64,000 bases of DNA from Arsenicibacter sp965247375 (lineage in GTDB: Bacteria > Bacteroidota > Bacteroidia > Cytophagales > Spirosomataceae): NCBI GenBank assembly GCA_965247375.1, contig CBDFHU010000009.1, positions 61,790 to 125,789 on the forward strand. Direction: 5' to 3'. Below the pieces are notes generated by a model. That model was not told the DNA's origin and did no database searches. It saw only the letters and a list, made by a program, of their open reading frames with translations. The position numbers were made by a program, and so were the translations under genes. Shown here in pieces: positions 35,860 through 43,395 of this stretch. How positions within the stretch are numbered: the stretch's first letter is position 1; each line of letters opens with the position of its first letter.

Positions 35860-36876
35860 CTAATTATTTGGAATGATTGTTTTACCCCTTCTTTTACTCA
35901 ATACTCCTGAATCACGAGTGTTATCAGGGTTTGTAACTAATAAAATAATGATTACAATTACAAAGTCTAACAGAATGCAACCCGCTAAAACCACAAACTG
36001 ATACATTCCAAAGTTTTTAATAGCGTGGCTAAAAGCGTAGCCTATCTTACCAACTTCTTGCGTTTTTGAAAGTACAGGGTCAAATTTAAATTCTTTATCC
36101 CCCAAAACTGAGTGCGCCTTATTACCTAATTTATTATACTCTGTTAATGACTCGTCAATTAGTCCTTGAGAGAGATCATTTTTATCCTTGTCGGATAGAA
36201 GTAATAATTCTTGAATTTTTTTATTCCATTTCAGAACTGCATTATTGACATCGCTTTTAAGATTCCGTTCCTCTGGTGATAAGTCAGATATCATGTTGTC
36301 TATCTGGCTACCCATTCGATTCGCTAAATCTTCATAATCACTACCTACTGGAGTTAATAAATCAACTTTCTGACCGGTCAGTTTCTCAATATCTCTGATT
36401 AAAGATTGAGCCCTAGTGCCTATTCCTTTGTTACCTGGATCTTTAATCTGTTCAATCAACTGTTTTTTCTTTATTTCAATATTTTGTGCGGTTTCTTTGT
36501 TGTATTTATAACTCAGTTTAGATTGAATATCGGTTTCTAAGTTGTTAAATTTCTCGTTAATATCCCTTAGTTCTGTAGTATATATATCTATTTTCATAAA
36601 CCTTGTATACAAGGCATTAAAGTTTGCGATAAAGCAAAACGAAGCAATAAAGATATATATCCAAAGAAAACTTGATGTGGGCTTACCCTCTAACTTTGCA
36701 TTTCTAATCATCCAACACAAGAATAATAGTAAGAGAGAAAGCACTAAAGCGATGACAAAAGACGCTGGTCCAAATATTTGTTGTAGCCCCAGCCAAGTTT
36801 GATAAAAGCTAACACTGATAAGCAATAGCGCAAGCACTAGTAGAAATAGATCTGTAAATGTAAATCTTTTAGTCAT
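35860..36876 (-). CDS. Four-helix membrane protein with a central coiled-coil domain, first gene of the GTPase operon
   Basis: 338 residues. Three membrane helices at 9-27, 37-57 and 69-88 are followed by an about 200-residue, mostly helical, charged region (ELRDINEKFNNLETDIQ, LIRDIEKLTG, and so on) and a final helix at 291-314 with a basic tail. No known family is recognised. Such topology, with a soluble helical domain between membrane anchors, fits a sensor or a membrane-acting effector for the GTPase next to it, but this is inference. AT-rich like its neighbours. Confidence 0.65.
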   Translation of the reverse strand: MTKRFTFTDLFLLVLALLLISVSFYQTWLGLQQIFGPASFVIALVLSLLLLFLCWMIRNAKLEGKPTSSFLWIYIFIASFCFIANFNALYTRFMKIDIYTTELRDINEKFNNLETDIQSKLSYKYNKETAQNIEIKKKQLIEQIKDPGNKGIGTRAQSLIRDIEKLTGQKVDLLTPVGSDYEDLANRMGSQIDNMISDLSPEERNLKSDVNNAVLKWNKKIQELLLLSDKDKNDLSQGLIDESLTEYNKLGNKAHSVLGDKEFKFDPVLSKTQEVGKIGYAFSHAIKNFGMYQFVVLAGCILLDFVIVIIILLVTNPDNTRDSGVLSKRRGKTIIPNN

Positions 36877-37180
36877 TCTGAATTTTGTTTAAATATTTAA
36901 CAATCATTAAATTAATTTTTACAACGCTATACATTGCCACTAGCTGTAAAATACTCTACAGGCTATCTTCAAAGACATCGCCGAGACGCGAAGTCTAATA
37001 ACACAATAAAACCGCCTCTCTCAAATTGCCAACAGCTCTTATTACTAAGGTTCATGGCATTAACCTCCATAATACAATATGTAAATAAAAGAAGTAACAT
37101 TAAAAACAAATCTAAAATACAAATATATTCTCGTAACTACTCATAGCGTATAAGTCAAGATTTGATCCGACATTTGTTAA
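36877..37180. other. Gap upstream of the GTPase operon
   Basis: 304 nt, AT-rich, no coding frame supported. It should contain the operon promoter, but no clear -33/-7 pair is seen. Confidence 0.4.
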
Positions 37181-37978
37181 TTATCTGTATACTTTTATAT
37201 CCACTTGATAAGATCCTTTATTATTATTTTTCTCTATGTCATTTACTTCAAATTCTAAAAATCCGTTCTTTTCAGATGTAAAGCTATATTCTCTACCGCA
37301 ATTAATCCATGAGTCATTTTTTGTATATCTTAGCATGAGTGCTGCATGTGGATATTCACTCACTACATTATATTGGTTTAATGGGAAGCCAAATAGTCCA
37401 CCTGATATTTTACCTTCAGGCCCTGAAGGTCCAACATTAGCTCCGGTATTTATTGTACCTGTGGCTGTAACTAAAACCTTATCTCCTTTTTTAATATATA
37501 CTTGCGTTTTTATATGTTGGCTAACATTTATACGATCATCAATTATGGGTTTTTCTTCTGGGCTAATTATTATTGTACTTCGATCATTTCCACTAATAAC
37601 CGTATTCTGATTACCTGCAATATTACCTATACCTGAAGCAGTATTATTATTGTTGCCGGAAACTAACGCTACTCCAGATTGGATTATAATTTTTTGTAAA
37701 CTATCACTTTTTCTGACCAAAATAATATTTTTTTTGTTCAGGCTATCAATTCTTTGAATGAGAGTAGCAGTTTGGTTCTCTAATATCATCTTTAATTCTA
37801 TTTTTTGAGAATATTCATTGTAAATATTGCCAATTATTGTAACGATGTTAATAATTGATACAATAACGGCTATTTTAGTTTCATTTGTTTTTTCCTCTTT
37901 ATACCATCTAATAGATAAGTATAATATGACAGTGTTAGTCAAGAAAAGCAACAACCAAAAAATATTGACACTTATCAT
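37181..37978 (-). CDS. Membrane-anchored protein with a LecA/PA-IL-like lectin domain
   Basis: 265 residues: two membrane segments (5-24 and 35-53), a coiled coil (about 55-100), a Gly/Asn-rich linker (SGNNNNTASGIGN..., 107-131), and a C-terminal domain (about 152-265). The latter has the layout of galactose-binding PA-IL/LecA-like folds: VLVTATGTINTGANVGPSG, an AALMLRY strand, and EVNDIEKNNNKGSYQVDI, which matches the calcium- and sugar-binding VNDxxxxxNSGxF pattern of that family. The domain call is by motif. Located 304 nt upstream of the GTPase operon on the same strand, it may be a sensor or accessory part of it. Confidence 0.65.
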   Translation of the reverse strand: MISVNIFWLLLFLTNTVILYLSIRWYKEEKTNETKIAVIVSIINIVTIIGNIYNEYSQKIELKMILENQTATLIQRIDSLNKKNIILVRKSDSLQKIIIQSGVALVSGNNNNTASGIGNIAGNQNTVISGNDRSTIIISPEEKPIIDDRINVSQHIKTQVYIKKGDKVLVTATGTINTGANVGPSGPEGKISGGLFGFPLNQYNVVSEYPHAALMLRYTKNDSWINCGREYSFTSEKNGFLEFEVNDIEKNNNKGSYQVDIKVYR

Positions 37979-38305
37979 AATGTATATATCTAAGAATGTT
38001 ATCGGTTATGTAAACAGCATCATGCTGTTTCTCACGTAAGCATTAATTCATTAATCGTAATACACTTGCCAAAGCCACGCTGTCAAGGCATTTGGCCTTT
38101 CGTAAAGACGCTGCCTGACTGATAGATACTGACTCGCTATGTGTTTTTCGTGTCACATGGAGCCCAGAAATGAAAGTCTAAGGCTGTTCTGCGGGATGCT
38201 ACACTTGTTGCCAAGACTTTGTCAAACAAGTAACTGATAAACCTACACCCAACATAATATTGCATTAACTACATTGTTCTCTATATGAAAACAATATAGC
38301 TGATT
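37979..38305. other. Gap between the nuclease and lectin-like genes
   Basis: 327 nt with no supported gene. GC content rises in 38080-38220 compared with the genes on its left. It probably contains the promoter of the lectin-like gene near its start at 37978. No terminator-like hairpin is clear. Confidence 0.4.
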
Positions 38306-39391
38306 TCAGCCAGATACTTTATTATTAATCAACCGCTCTGCTACCTCAACAAGCTGTTGCGAATAGTCGTATAAATCGTCTATTCCCCCAATCTCATACT
38401 TAGTTTCCTTCTTAGTTTCATCAAGCAACGCTAAATATTTTTTAGAGCCATTGAAATACAGTCGGCAAATTGTCTTCCGGTTATTGTCATCCAAAAGAAT
38501 GGCAAAGTAGGTTTGAGCGTCACGGTAAGCGATACGCTTTAACTCAACCGTTCCCCGAAGGATGGAACGCACAATGTAGAAAGCCTCTAACTCCTCTTGT
38601 GTCGTGACAATCGTTGGTTTTTCCTTTTCTTCAGCCGCTGGCGCTGCTACAGGTTCCGTTACCACAATGGTCTTTTCTTCCTGAACCAACGCCGTTTTCA
38701 GCCTGTCCGTAATCTGGTCAGAAAAGCTATGCTGAAAGGATTTCTTAACCAGTCCGGTAAAGTAATCCATCATTTTGGCGTTTAGCTGGCCGGGATAAAC
38801 CTGCTTTGCCAAATGCCTGACCAATGGGTCACTTGGGCTATTCATCTCCTGCTGAATCAGCAACTTCAGCTCACCGGTATATTTCAGTTCACTGGCTGAG
38901 GTAATGATAGCGTTTACGTCGAAGTACGATTTGTGGAATTTCTTTAGCTCCTCAACCTGATTATCCCTCAAATCAAGCATATTGATTTCAAGGAACGGCT
39001 TTTGATCCATCTTATTCGGTTCTTCTAAATCGGTATAAAACCGGTAAATGATACCATTCGTCAAAACCCCAAAGCGGGCCTTGGTAACATGGAAGTAGCG
39101 CAATAACTGGTTATCGTGCAAGGTCAGGCTTTGCGCCCAATGTTTACACTCAATAAGCATACATGGCTCTCCGCTATCCCGCATGATGGCGTAATCTACC
39201 TTTTCACCCTTTTTCGTGCCTATATCGCTGATAAATTCAGGCACCACCTCAAGGGGGTTAAATACATCGTAGCCAAGGCATTGTAAGAACGGAAGGATAA
39301 AGGCCGTCTTTGTCGCTTCCTCAGTATGTATAGAATCTTTAAGGCGGGCAACCCTGTCAACAAGTTGTTTGAGGTGGTCTTTGAAGTCCAT
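38306..39391 (-). CDS. Stand-alone HsdR-N-type restriction endonuclease-like protein
   Basis: 361 residues. The N-terminal 160 or so form a type I restriction enzyme R-protein N-terminal (HSDR_N) nuclease fold: EEATKTAFILPFLQCLGYDV, then the PD-(D/E)xK residues Asp66 (KVDYAIM) and Glu81-x-Lys83 (MLIECKHW). There is no helicase part, and no modification or specificity subunit nearby. A Pro/Glu-rich linker (about 240-265) joins a C-terminal domain (about 270-361) of which a second copy lies at 32493-32768. Such orphans are common in Bacteroidota, and their role is not settled. It lies directly downstream of dnaJ and its terminator. Confidence 0.82.
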   Translation of the reverse strand: MDFKDHLKQLVDRVARLKDSIHTEEATKTAFILPFLQCLGYDVFNPLEVVPEFISDIGTKKGEKVDYAIMRDSGEPCMLIECKHWAQSLTLHDNQLLRYFHVTKARFGVLTNGIIYRFYTDLEEPNKMDQKPFLEINMLDLRDNQVEELKKFHKSYFDVNAIITSASELKYTGELKLLIQQEMNSPSDPLVRHLAKQVYPGQLNAKMMDYFTGLVKKSFQHSFSDQITDRLKTALVQEEKTIVVTEPVAAPAAEEKEKPTIVTTQEELEAFYIVRSILRGTVELKRIAYRDAQTYFAILLDDNNRKTICRLYFNGSKKYLALLDETKKETKYEIGGIDDLYDYSQQLVEVAERLINNKVSG

Positions 39392-39465
39392 AAAGGTGTC
39401 AGGTAAAGATTATTTATTCAATAAGGGTCTGGTTTAAGTTACTATTTAAGGTCAACTGTATAATT

Positions 39466-39661
39466 ATTTCTGTACAGAATGAAATATTAGTGTGATTAAC
39501 AGCAATTTTATACTTATTGATGATAATAAACAAATTTTCATATAAATGTTACTACTATCATAATTTGTTGTAGCTCAATCACTTCACTAGCCACAAAAAA
39601 AGCCCCGCTCTTTTGAACGGGGCTTTGGTATTGTTTAGTCAGGCTCAGCCATGGAAAAAGT
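39466..39661. repeat. Right copy of the 196-bp direct repeat at the dnaJ 3' end
   Basis: Counterpart of 32802-32997. It spans the last six or so dnaJ codons, the stop at 39645, the terminator and AT-rich DNA. It marks the right boundary of the duplicated segment around the GTPase island. Confidence 0.92.
39595..39626 (-). terminator. Intrinsic terminator of grpE-dnaJ
   Basis: On the minus strand a 9-bp stem AAAGCCCCG/CGGGGCTTT with a 10-nt loop is followed by a T-tract, 19 nt after the dnaJ stop. Classical Rho-independent terminator. Confidence 0.92.
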
Positions 39662-40805
39662 CCTTCATTTTCTCGAAGAAGCCTTTTTCGTTTTTATTCG
39701 GCTTTGGCTGGAAATTCGGGGCGCTACGCAGACGCTCCAATAAGGCACGCTCATCGGACGAAAGCGTACGCGGCGTCCAGACGTTGACGTGTACCAGCTG
39801 ATCGCCGCGACCGTAGCCGTTCAGTTCTTTGATACCTTTGCCTTTCAGACGCAGGATTTTGCCGCTTTGCGTGCCCGGCTCCAGCGTGATCCGTGCCCGG
39901 CCATCGATGGTCGGCACTTCGACGCTCGTGCCCAGAGCCGCATCGGCGAAGTTCACGTACAGGTCGAATACGATGTTGGTGCCGTCGCGTTTCAGTTCTT
40001 CGTCTTCCTCCTCCTCGATCAGGATTAGCAGATCACCGGCCACACCACCCCGTGGCGGCACGTTCCCTTTGCCCGATACCGAGAGCTGTACACCTTCGGC
40101 AACCCCCGCCGGAATTTTGATCGGAATCACGTCTTCCTGCAACAAACGGCCTTCGCCAAAGCAGGTATCGCAGCGGTCGGTCACCTGCTTGCCTTCCCCG
40201 TTACAGGTCGGACAGGTGTTGGTCGATACCATCTGCCCCAGCATCGTATTCACCACCTTGCGCACCTGACCCGTCCCGTTACAGGTCTGGCAGGTCGTCA
40301 CGGCCGTACCGTTTTTCGAGCCGTTGCCGCCGCAGGTTGTACAGGTTACGTGGCGCTTCACCTTGATTTTCTTCTCGACCCCGTTGGCTACCTCCTGCAG
40401 GTTCAGCTTCAGCTTAATCCGCAGGTCAGACCCACGACGGACACGCTGCCGCTGACCGCCCGTGCTCCGGCCGAAGAAACTGCCAAACGGCGATTCGTCG
40501 CCGAAGATATCGCCGAACTGGCTGAAAATGTCTTCCATCGACGGGCCGCCGCCATAGCCGCCGAACCCGCCGTTGCCGCCAAGTCCCTGATGACCAAACT
40601 GATCGTAGCGCGCCTTTTTCTGCGCGTCGCTCAGCACATCGTAGGCTTCAGCCGCCTCCTTAAACTTGTCTTCTGCCGACGGATCATCCGGATTTTTGTC
40701 CGGGTGATACTTGATCGCCATCTTCCGATAGGCTTTTTTAATGTCGTCCGCAGAGGCATTTTTGTCGATACCCAGTACCTCGTAATAATCTCGCTTCGTT
40801 GCCAT
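39645..40805 (-). CDS. dnaJ: Chaperone protein DnaJ
   Basis: 386 residues, full length. The J domain (1-70) has the HPD motif in KYHPDKNPDDP; a Gly/Phe-rich linker (about 78-125) follows. The zinc region has four CxxCxGxG-type motifs (CTTCGGNG, CQTCNGTG, CPTCNGEG, CDTCFGEG; about 155-225). The two C-terminal beta-sandwich domains end in EKMKDFFHG. It delivers unfolded clients to DnaK and stimulates its ATPase. It follows grpE across a 77-nt gap holding a long hairpin. Its 3' end is duplicated on the far side of the GTPase island. Confidence 0.98.
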   Translation of the reverse strand: MATKRDYYEVLGIDKNASADDIKKAYRKMAIKYHPDKNPDDPSAEDKFKEAAEAYDVLSDAQKKARYDQFGHQGLGGNGGFGGYGGGPSMEDIFSQFGDIFGDESPFGSFFGRSTGGQRQRVRRGSDLRIKLKLNLQEVANGVEKKIKVKRHVTCTTCGGNGSKNGTAVTTCQTCNGTGQVRKVVNTMLGQMVSTNTCPTCNGEGKQVTDRCDTCFGEGRLLQEDVIPIKIPAGVAEGVQLSVSGKGNVPPRGGVAGDLLILIEEEEDEELKRDGTNIVFDLYVNFADAALGTSVEVPTIDGRARITLEPGTQSGKILRLKGKGIKELNGYGRGDQLVHVNVWTPRTLSSDERALLERLRSAPNFQPKPNKNEKGFFEKMKDFFHG

Positions 40806-40818
40806 ATCTTTTTAAAGA

Positions 40819-40880
40819 GCGAAAGAGGAAAAGAGTGAAAGAGTGTTTTTCTCCGCTCTTTCACTCTTTCATTCTTTCGC
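40819..40880. repeat. Long imperfect hairpin between grpE and dnaJ
   Basis: Arms at 40819-40843 (GCGAAAGAGGAAAAGAGTGA then AAGAG) and 40856-40880 (CTCTTTCACTCTTTCATTCT then TTCGC) pair over 25 bp with about three mismatches and a 12-nt loop. The arms are themselves built of GAAAGAGT-type units. It may reduce dnaJ expression relative to grpE or protect the mRNA; it may also be a dispersed intergenic repeat. Confidence 0.65.
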
Positions 40881-40882
40881 CA

Positions 40883-41422
40883 TTAGCTTCCTACAATAAC
40901 CTTTGCAAACCGGATTACTTTGTCGTTCAGGTAGTACCCTTTTTCTACCTCGTCAATGACTTTCCCTTTCAGGTCGTCGCTCGGGGCAGGGAACTGGGTA
41001 ACGGATTCGTGGATATCGGCGTTAAATACCTCCCCTTTCGATGTCATCGGCTTTACGCCCTTGGCTTCCAGAGTGCGGAATAATTTATGGTAAATCAGCG
41101 ACACGCCTTCTTTCAGGGCCGCAATGTCACTGGCGTTTTCGATGGATTGCATCGCCCGCTCAAAGTCGTCAACGACCGGCAGCAGCGACACCAGCAGGCT
41201 TTCGTTGGCAGTGCTGATCAGGTCTAGCTTTTCTTTGGCCGTACGGCGGCGGAAATTCTCAAAATCGGCGTATAACCGGAGGTATTTGTCTTTCAGTTCG
41301 GCAACTTCCTGCGATGCCGATGACGTTTCGGCAGCCGGTTGCTCTGCCGCTTCGGCAGACTGATTGTCAGTATTTTCGTTCACAGATGGCGCTTCTTCGT
41401 CAATAATGTCCTTATTTTCCAT
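40883..41422 (-). CDS. grpE: Nucleotide exchange factor GrpE
   Basis: 179 residues from the ATG at 41422 (ENKDIIDEEAPSVNENTD...); the frame extends 22 codons upstream but those residues look unlike GrpE. An acidic, disordered N terminus (1-45) is followed by the long dimerising helix (ELKDKYLRLYADFENFRRRT) and the C-terminal beta domain with GVSLIYHKLFRTLEAKGVKP and NDKVIRFAKVIVG. It releases ADP from DnaK. It forms an operon with dnaJ. No hrcA or CIRCE-type element is seen upstream. Confidence 0.95.
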   Translation of the reverse strand: MENKDIIDEEAPSVNENTDNQSAEAAEQPAAETSSASQEVAELKDKYLRLYADFENFRRRTAKEKLDLISTANESLLVSLLPVVDDFERAMQSIENASDIAALKEGVSLIYHKLFRTLEAKGVKPMTSKGEVFNADIHESVTQFPAPSDDLKGKVIDEVEKGYYLNDKVIRFAKVIVGS

Positions 41423-41638
41423 GCTTACTATCGCTTTCTCTACCTGTTTTCTTTTTACAAATATGCACAATAACAAGGCCAAATCCATTTAATCTGACAA
41501 CTTGACACACACTGCTCACTGGCCCCGGCGATTATACCGCTTAACACAAAAAGGCCCGGAAAGATTGATAACTGGCTATACATTTACCGGAAATCTGAAT
41601 TTTTCCGGCCGGTTATGCTGTTTTCTTAGCATCTGATT

Positions 41639-42610
41639 ATGCAACAACACCTCGATTCAACAGCGCATTATACGGCCCTGATCAAACAACAGGCGGTTGC
41701 TCTCGGCTTTGATTTCTGCGGTATTTCGGCGGCCGGTTTTCTGGACGATGAAGCGCCGCGTCTGGAAAACTGGCTGAAACAGGAACGGCACGGGCAGATG
41801 AGCTACATGGCCAACCATTTTGACAAGCGCCTTGACCCGCGCCTGCTGGTCGACGGGGCCAAATCCATCATCACCGTACTGCTCAACTATTTTCCGGAGC
41901 AACCGCTGCCCGAAGGACCCGACGACCTGAAAATCTCCAAATATGCCTACGGTGAAGACTATCATTTTGTCCTGAAAGACAAGCTGAAAGACTTACTGAC
42001 GTTTATTCAGAAAGAGATCGGGGAAGTCGGTGGCCGGGCCTTTGTCGATTCGGCGCCGGTCATGGACAAGACCTGGGCGCAACGCAGCGGAGCCGGCTGG
42101 ATGGGAAAGCATTCGAATATCCTGAACCGGAAGATGGGCAGCTTTTTCTTTATCGGAGAGCTGATTCTCGACCTTGAACTGACACCCGACGGCCCCATCG
42201 GGGATTACTGCGGTACCTGTACCCGCTGCCTGGATGCCTGCCCGACCGGTGCCATTGTGGAACCGTATGTGGTCGACGGGAGCCGCTGCATTTCCTATTT
42301 TACCATCGAACTGAAGGAAGCCATTCCGGCCGAATTCAGCGGACAGTTCGACAACTGGGTTTTCGGCTGTGATATCTGTCAGGATGTCTGTCCCTGGAAC
42401 CGCTTCGCCAAACCGCATAAAACCCCCGCCTTCGACCCGCATCCGGGGCTGCGTCAGCTGACCGGAAGTGACTGGCAGGACATTACCGAAGATGTGTTCC
42501 GTGAAGTATTCCGGCGGTCAGCCGTAAAGCGTACCAAACTCGAAGGCCTGCGCCGGAATATAGCCTTTGTTCAGCAAGCTAGTCAGTTGCCTAATCTTAA
42601 TTTAGATTAA
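41639..42610 (+). CDS. queG: Epoxyqueuosine reductase QueG
   Basis: 323 residues. The N-terminal DUF1730 domain has the catalytic region FVDSAPVMDKTWAQRSGAGW followed by MGKHSNIL, where Asp is the proton donor. Two ferredoxin-like clusters follow: CGTCTRCLDACPTGAI and CDICQDVCPWN, binding two 4Fe-4S centres. The enzyme uses cobalamin to reduce epoxyqueuosine to queuosine in tRNA, the last step of the pathway. Monocistronic, transcribed away from grpE. Confidence 0.96.
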   Translation: MQQHLDSTAHYTALIKQQAVALGFDFCGISAAGFLDDEAPRLENWLKQERHGQMSYMANHFDKRLDPRLLVDGAKSIITVLLNYFPEQPLPEGPDDLKISKYAYGEDYHFVLKDKLKDLLTFIQKEIGEVGGRAFVDSAPVMDKTWAQRSGAGWMGKHSNILNRKMGSFFFIGELILDLELTPDGPIGDYCGTCTRCLDACPTGAIVEPYVVDGSRCISYFTIELKEAIPAEFSGQFDNWVFGCDICQDVCPWNRFAKPHKTPAFDPHPGLRQLTGSDWQDITEDVFREVFRRSAVKRTKLEGLRRNIAFVQQASQLPNLNLD

Positions 42611-42717
42611 ATTGCTGTAATTAAATGAACAAAGTTGCAAACCATAAAACTATACGTTTAGTTTAAGGGAAAATCGTACATACTTCGATTTAAATTGACA
42701 ACAATGTACTAATTAAC

Positions 42718-43395
42718 ATGGCAAGGGGAAGAGAACACACTGAACAACGGCTCATTGATGCCGTTGGACAAATCATTGCGGAAGAGGGTTTTGAACAACT
42801 GGGAATTAACCGGATAGCGGCAAAGGCAGGTATCAATAAAATTTTAATCTATCGGTATTTTGGCGGACTTGAAGGCCTGCTCGATGCCCATTACAAGCAA
42901 AATCCCCCGGTTGTTCAGCTCCCCCGGCTCAATCCGGAACAATTCAAAGGTGCCAGTATTGAGGAGATCATGCAGGCTTCCTGTGAGTATATGTTAATGG
43001 ATTTCAGGCTGTTGCGCCAGAACGTCCAGTCACTGGAATACCTGCGGTCTGACTTACTGGCCCACTCAGAAAAGCACAGCAATCCGCTCGCGGATCAGAT
43101 CGACCAGGAAACGCATGCGATTGTAGAAAGTATGTCGGGTATGGTCAGCAGCGAATACGGGCGGTCGGTTTCGGCCGTCATGATTTCGGCGCTGCGCCTG
43201 CTGACGTTCATGAGTCAGGACAAGCGTACGCTGATGGGCATTGACCTGGGCACCGACGAAGGCTGGGCTCAGATTGAGGAAGCCGTTCGCCGGATTTTCC
43301 ACGGACTGGCGCTGGCCGCCAATGAATCTTACGCCAAAAACCCTGATTTACTGATCACATCGGCCACCCGCCAGACTTCCTCAAATGAATTGTAG
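42718..43395 (+). CDS. TetR/AcrR-family transcriptional regulator
   Basis: 225 residues. The N-terminal HTH (about 10-55) reads RLIDAVGQIIAEEGFEQLGI then AAKAGINKILIYRYFGGLEG, a standard TetR_N domain. The C-terminal ligand-binding domain is helical and not assignable. Its 3' end overlaps the convergent kynureninase gene by 67 nt. Regulated genes unknown; queG upstream and kynureninase next to it are candidates only by position. Confidence 0.9.
   Translation: MARGREHTEQRLIDAVGQIIAEEGFEQLGINRIAAKAGINKILIYRYFGGLEGLLDAHYKQNPPVVQLPRLNPEQFKGASIEEIMQASCEYMLMDFRLLRQNVQSLEYLRSDLLAHSEKHSNPLADQIDQETHAIVESMSGMVSSEYGRSVSAVMISALRLLTFMSQDKRTLMGIDLGTDEGWAQIEEAVRRIFHGLALAANESYAKNPDLLITSATRQTSSNEL

Noticed and set aside
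34922..36876. Dynamin-like system
   Set aside because: The GTPase is only 310 residues, with no stalk or assembly domain, and its motifs do not match dynamins.
32802..39661. Integrative element using dnaJ as an att site
   Set aside because: No integrase or recombinase gene lies between the repeats, and the repeats include far more than a typical att core; kept as a duplication/hotspot instead.
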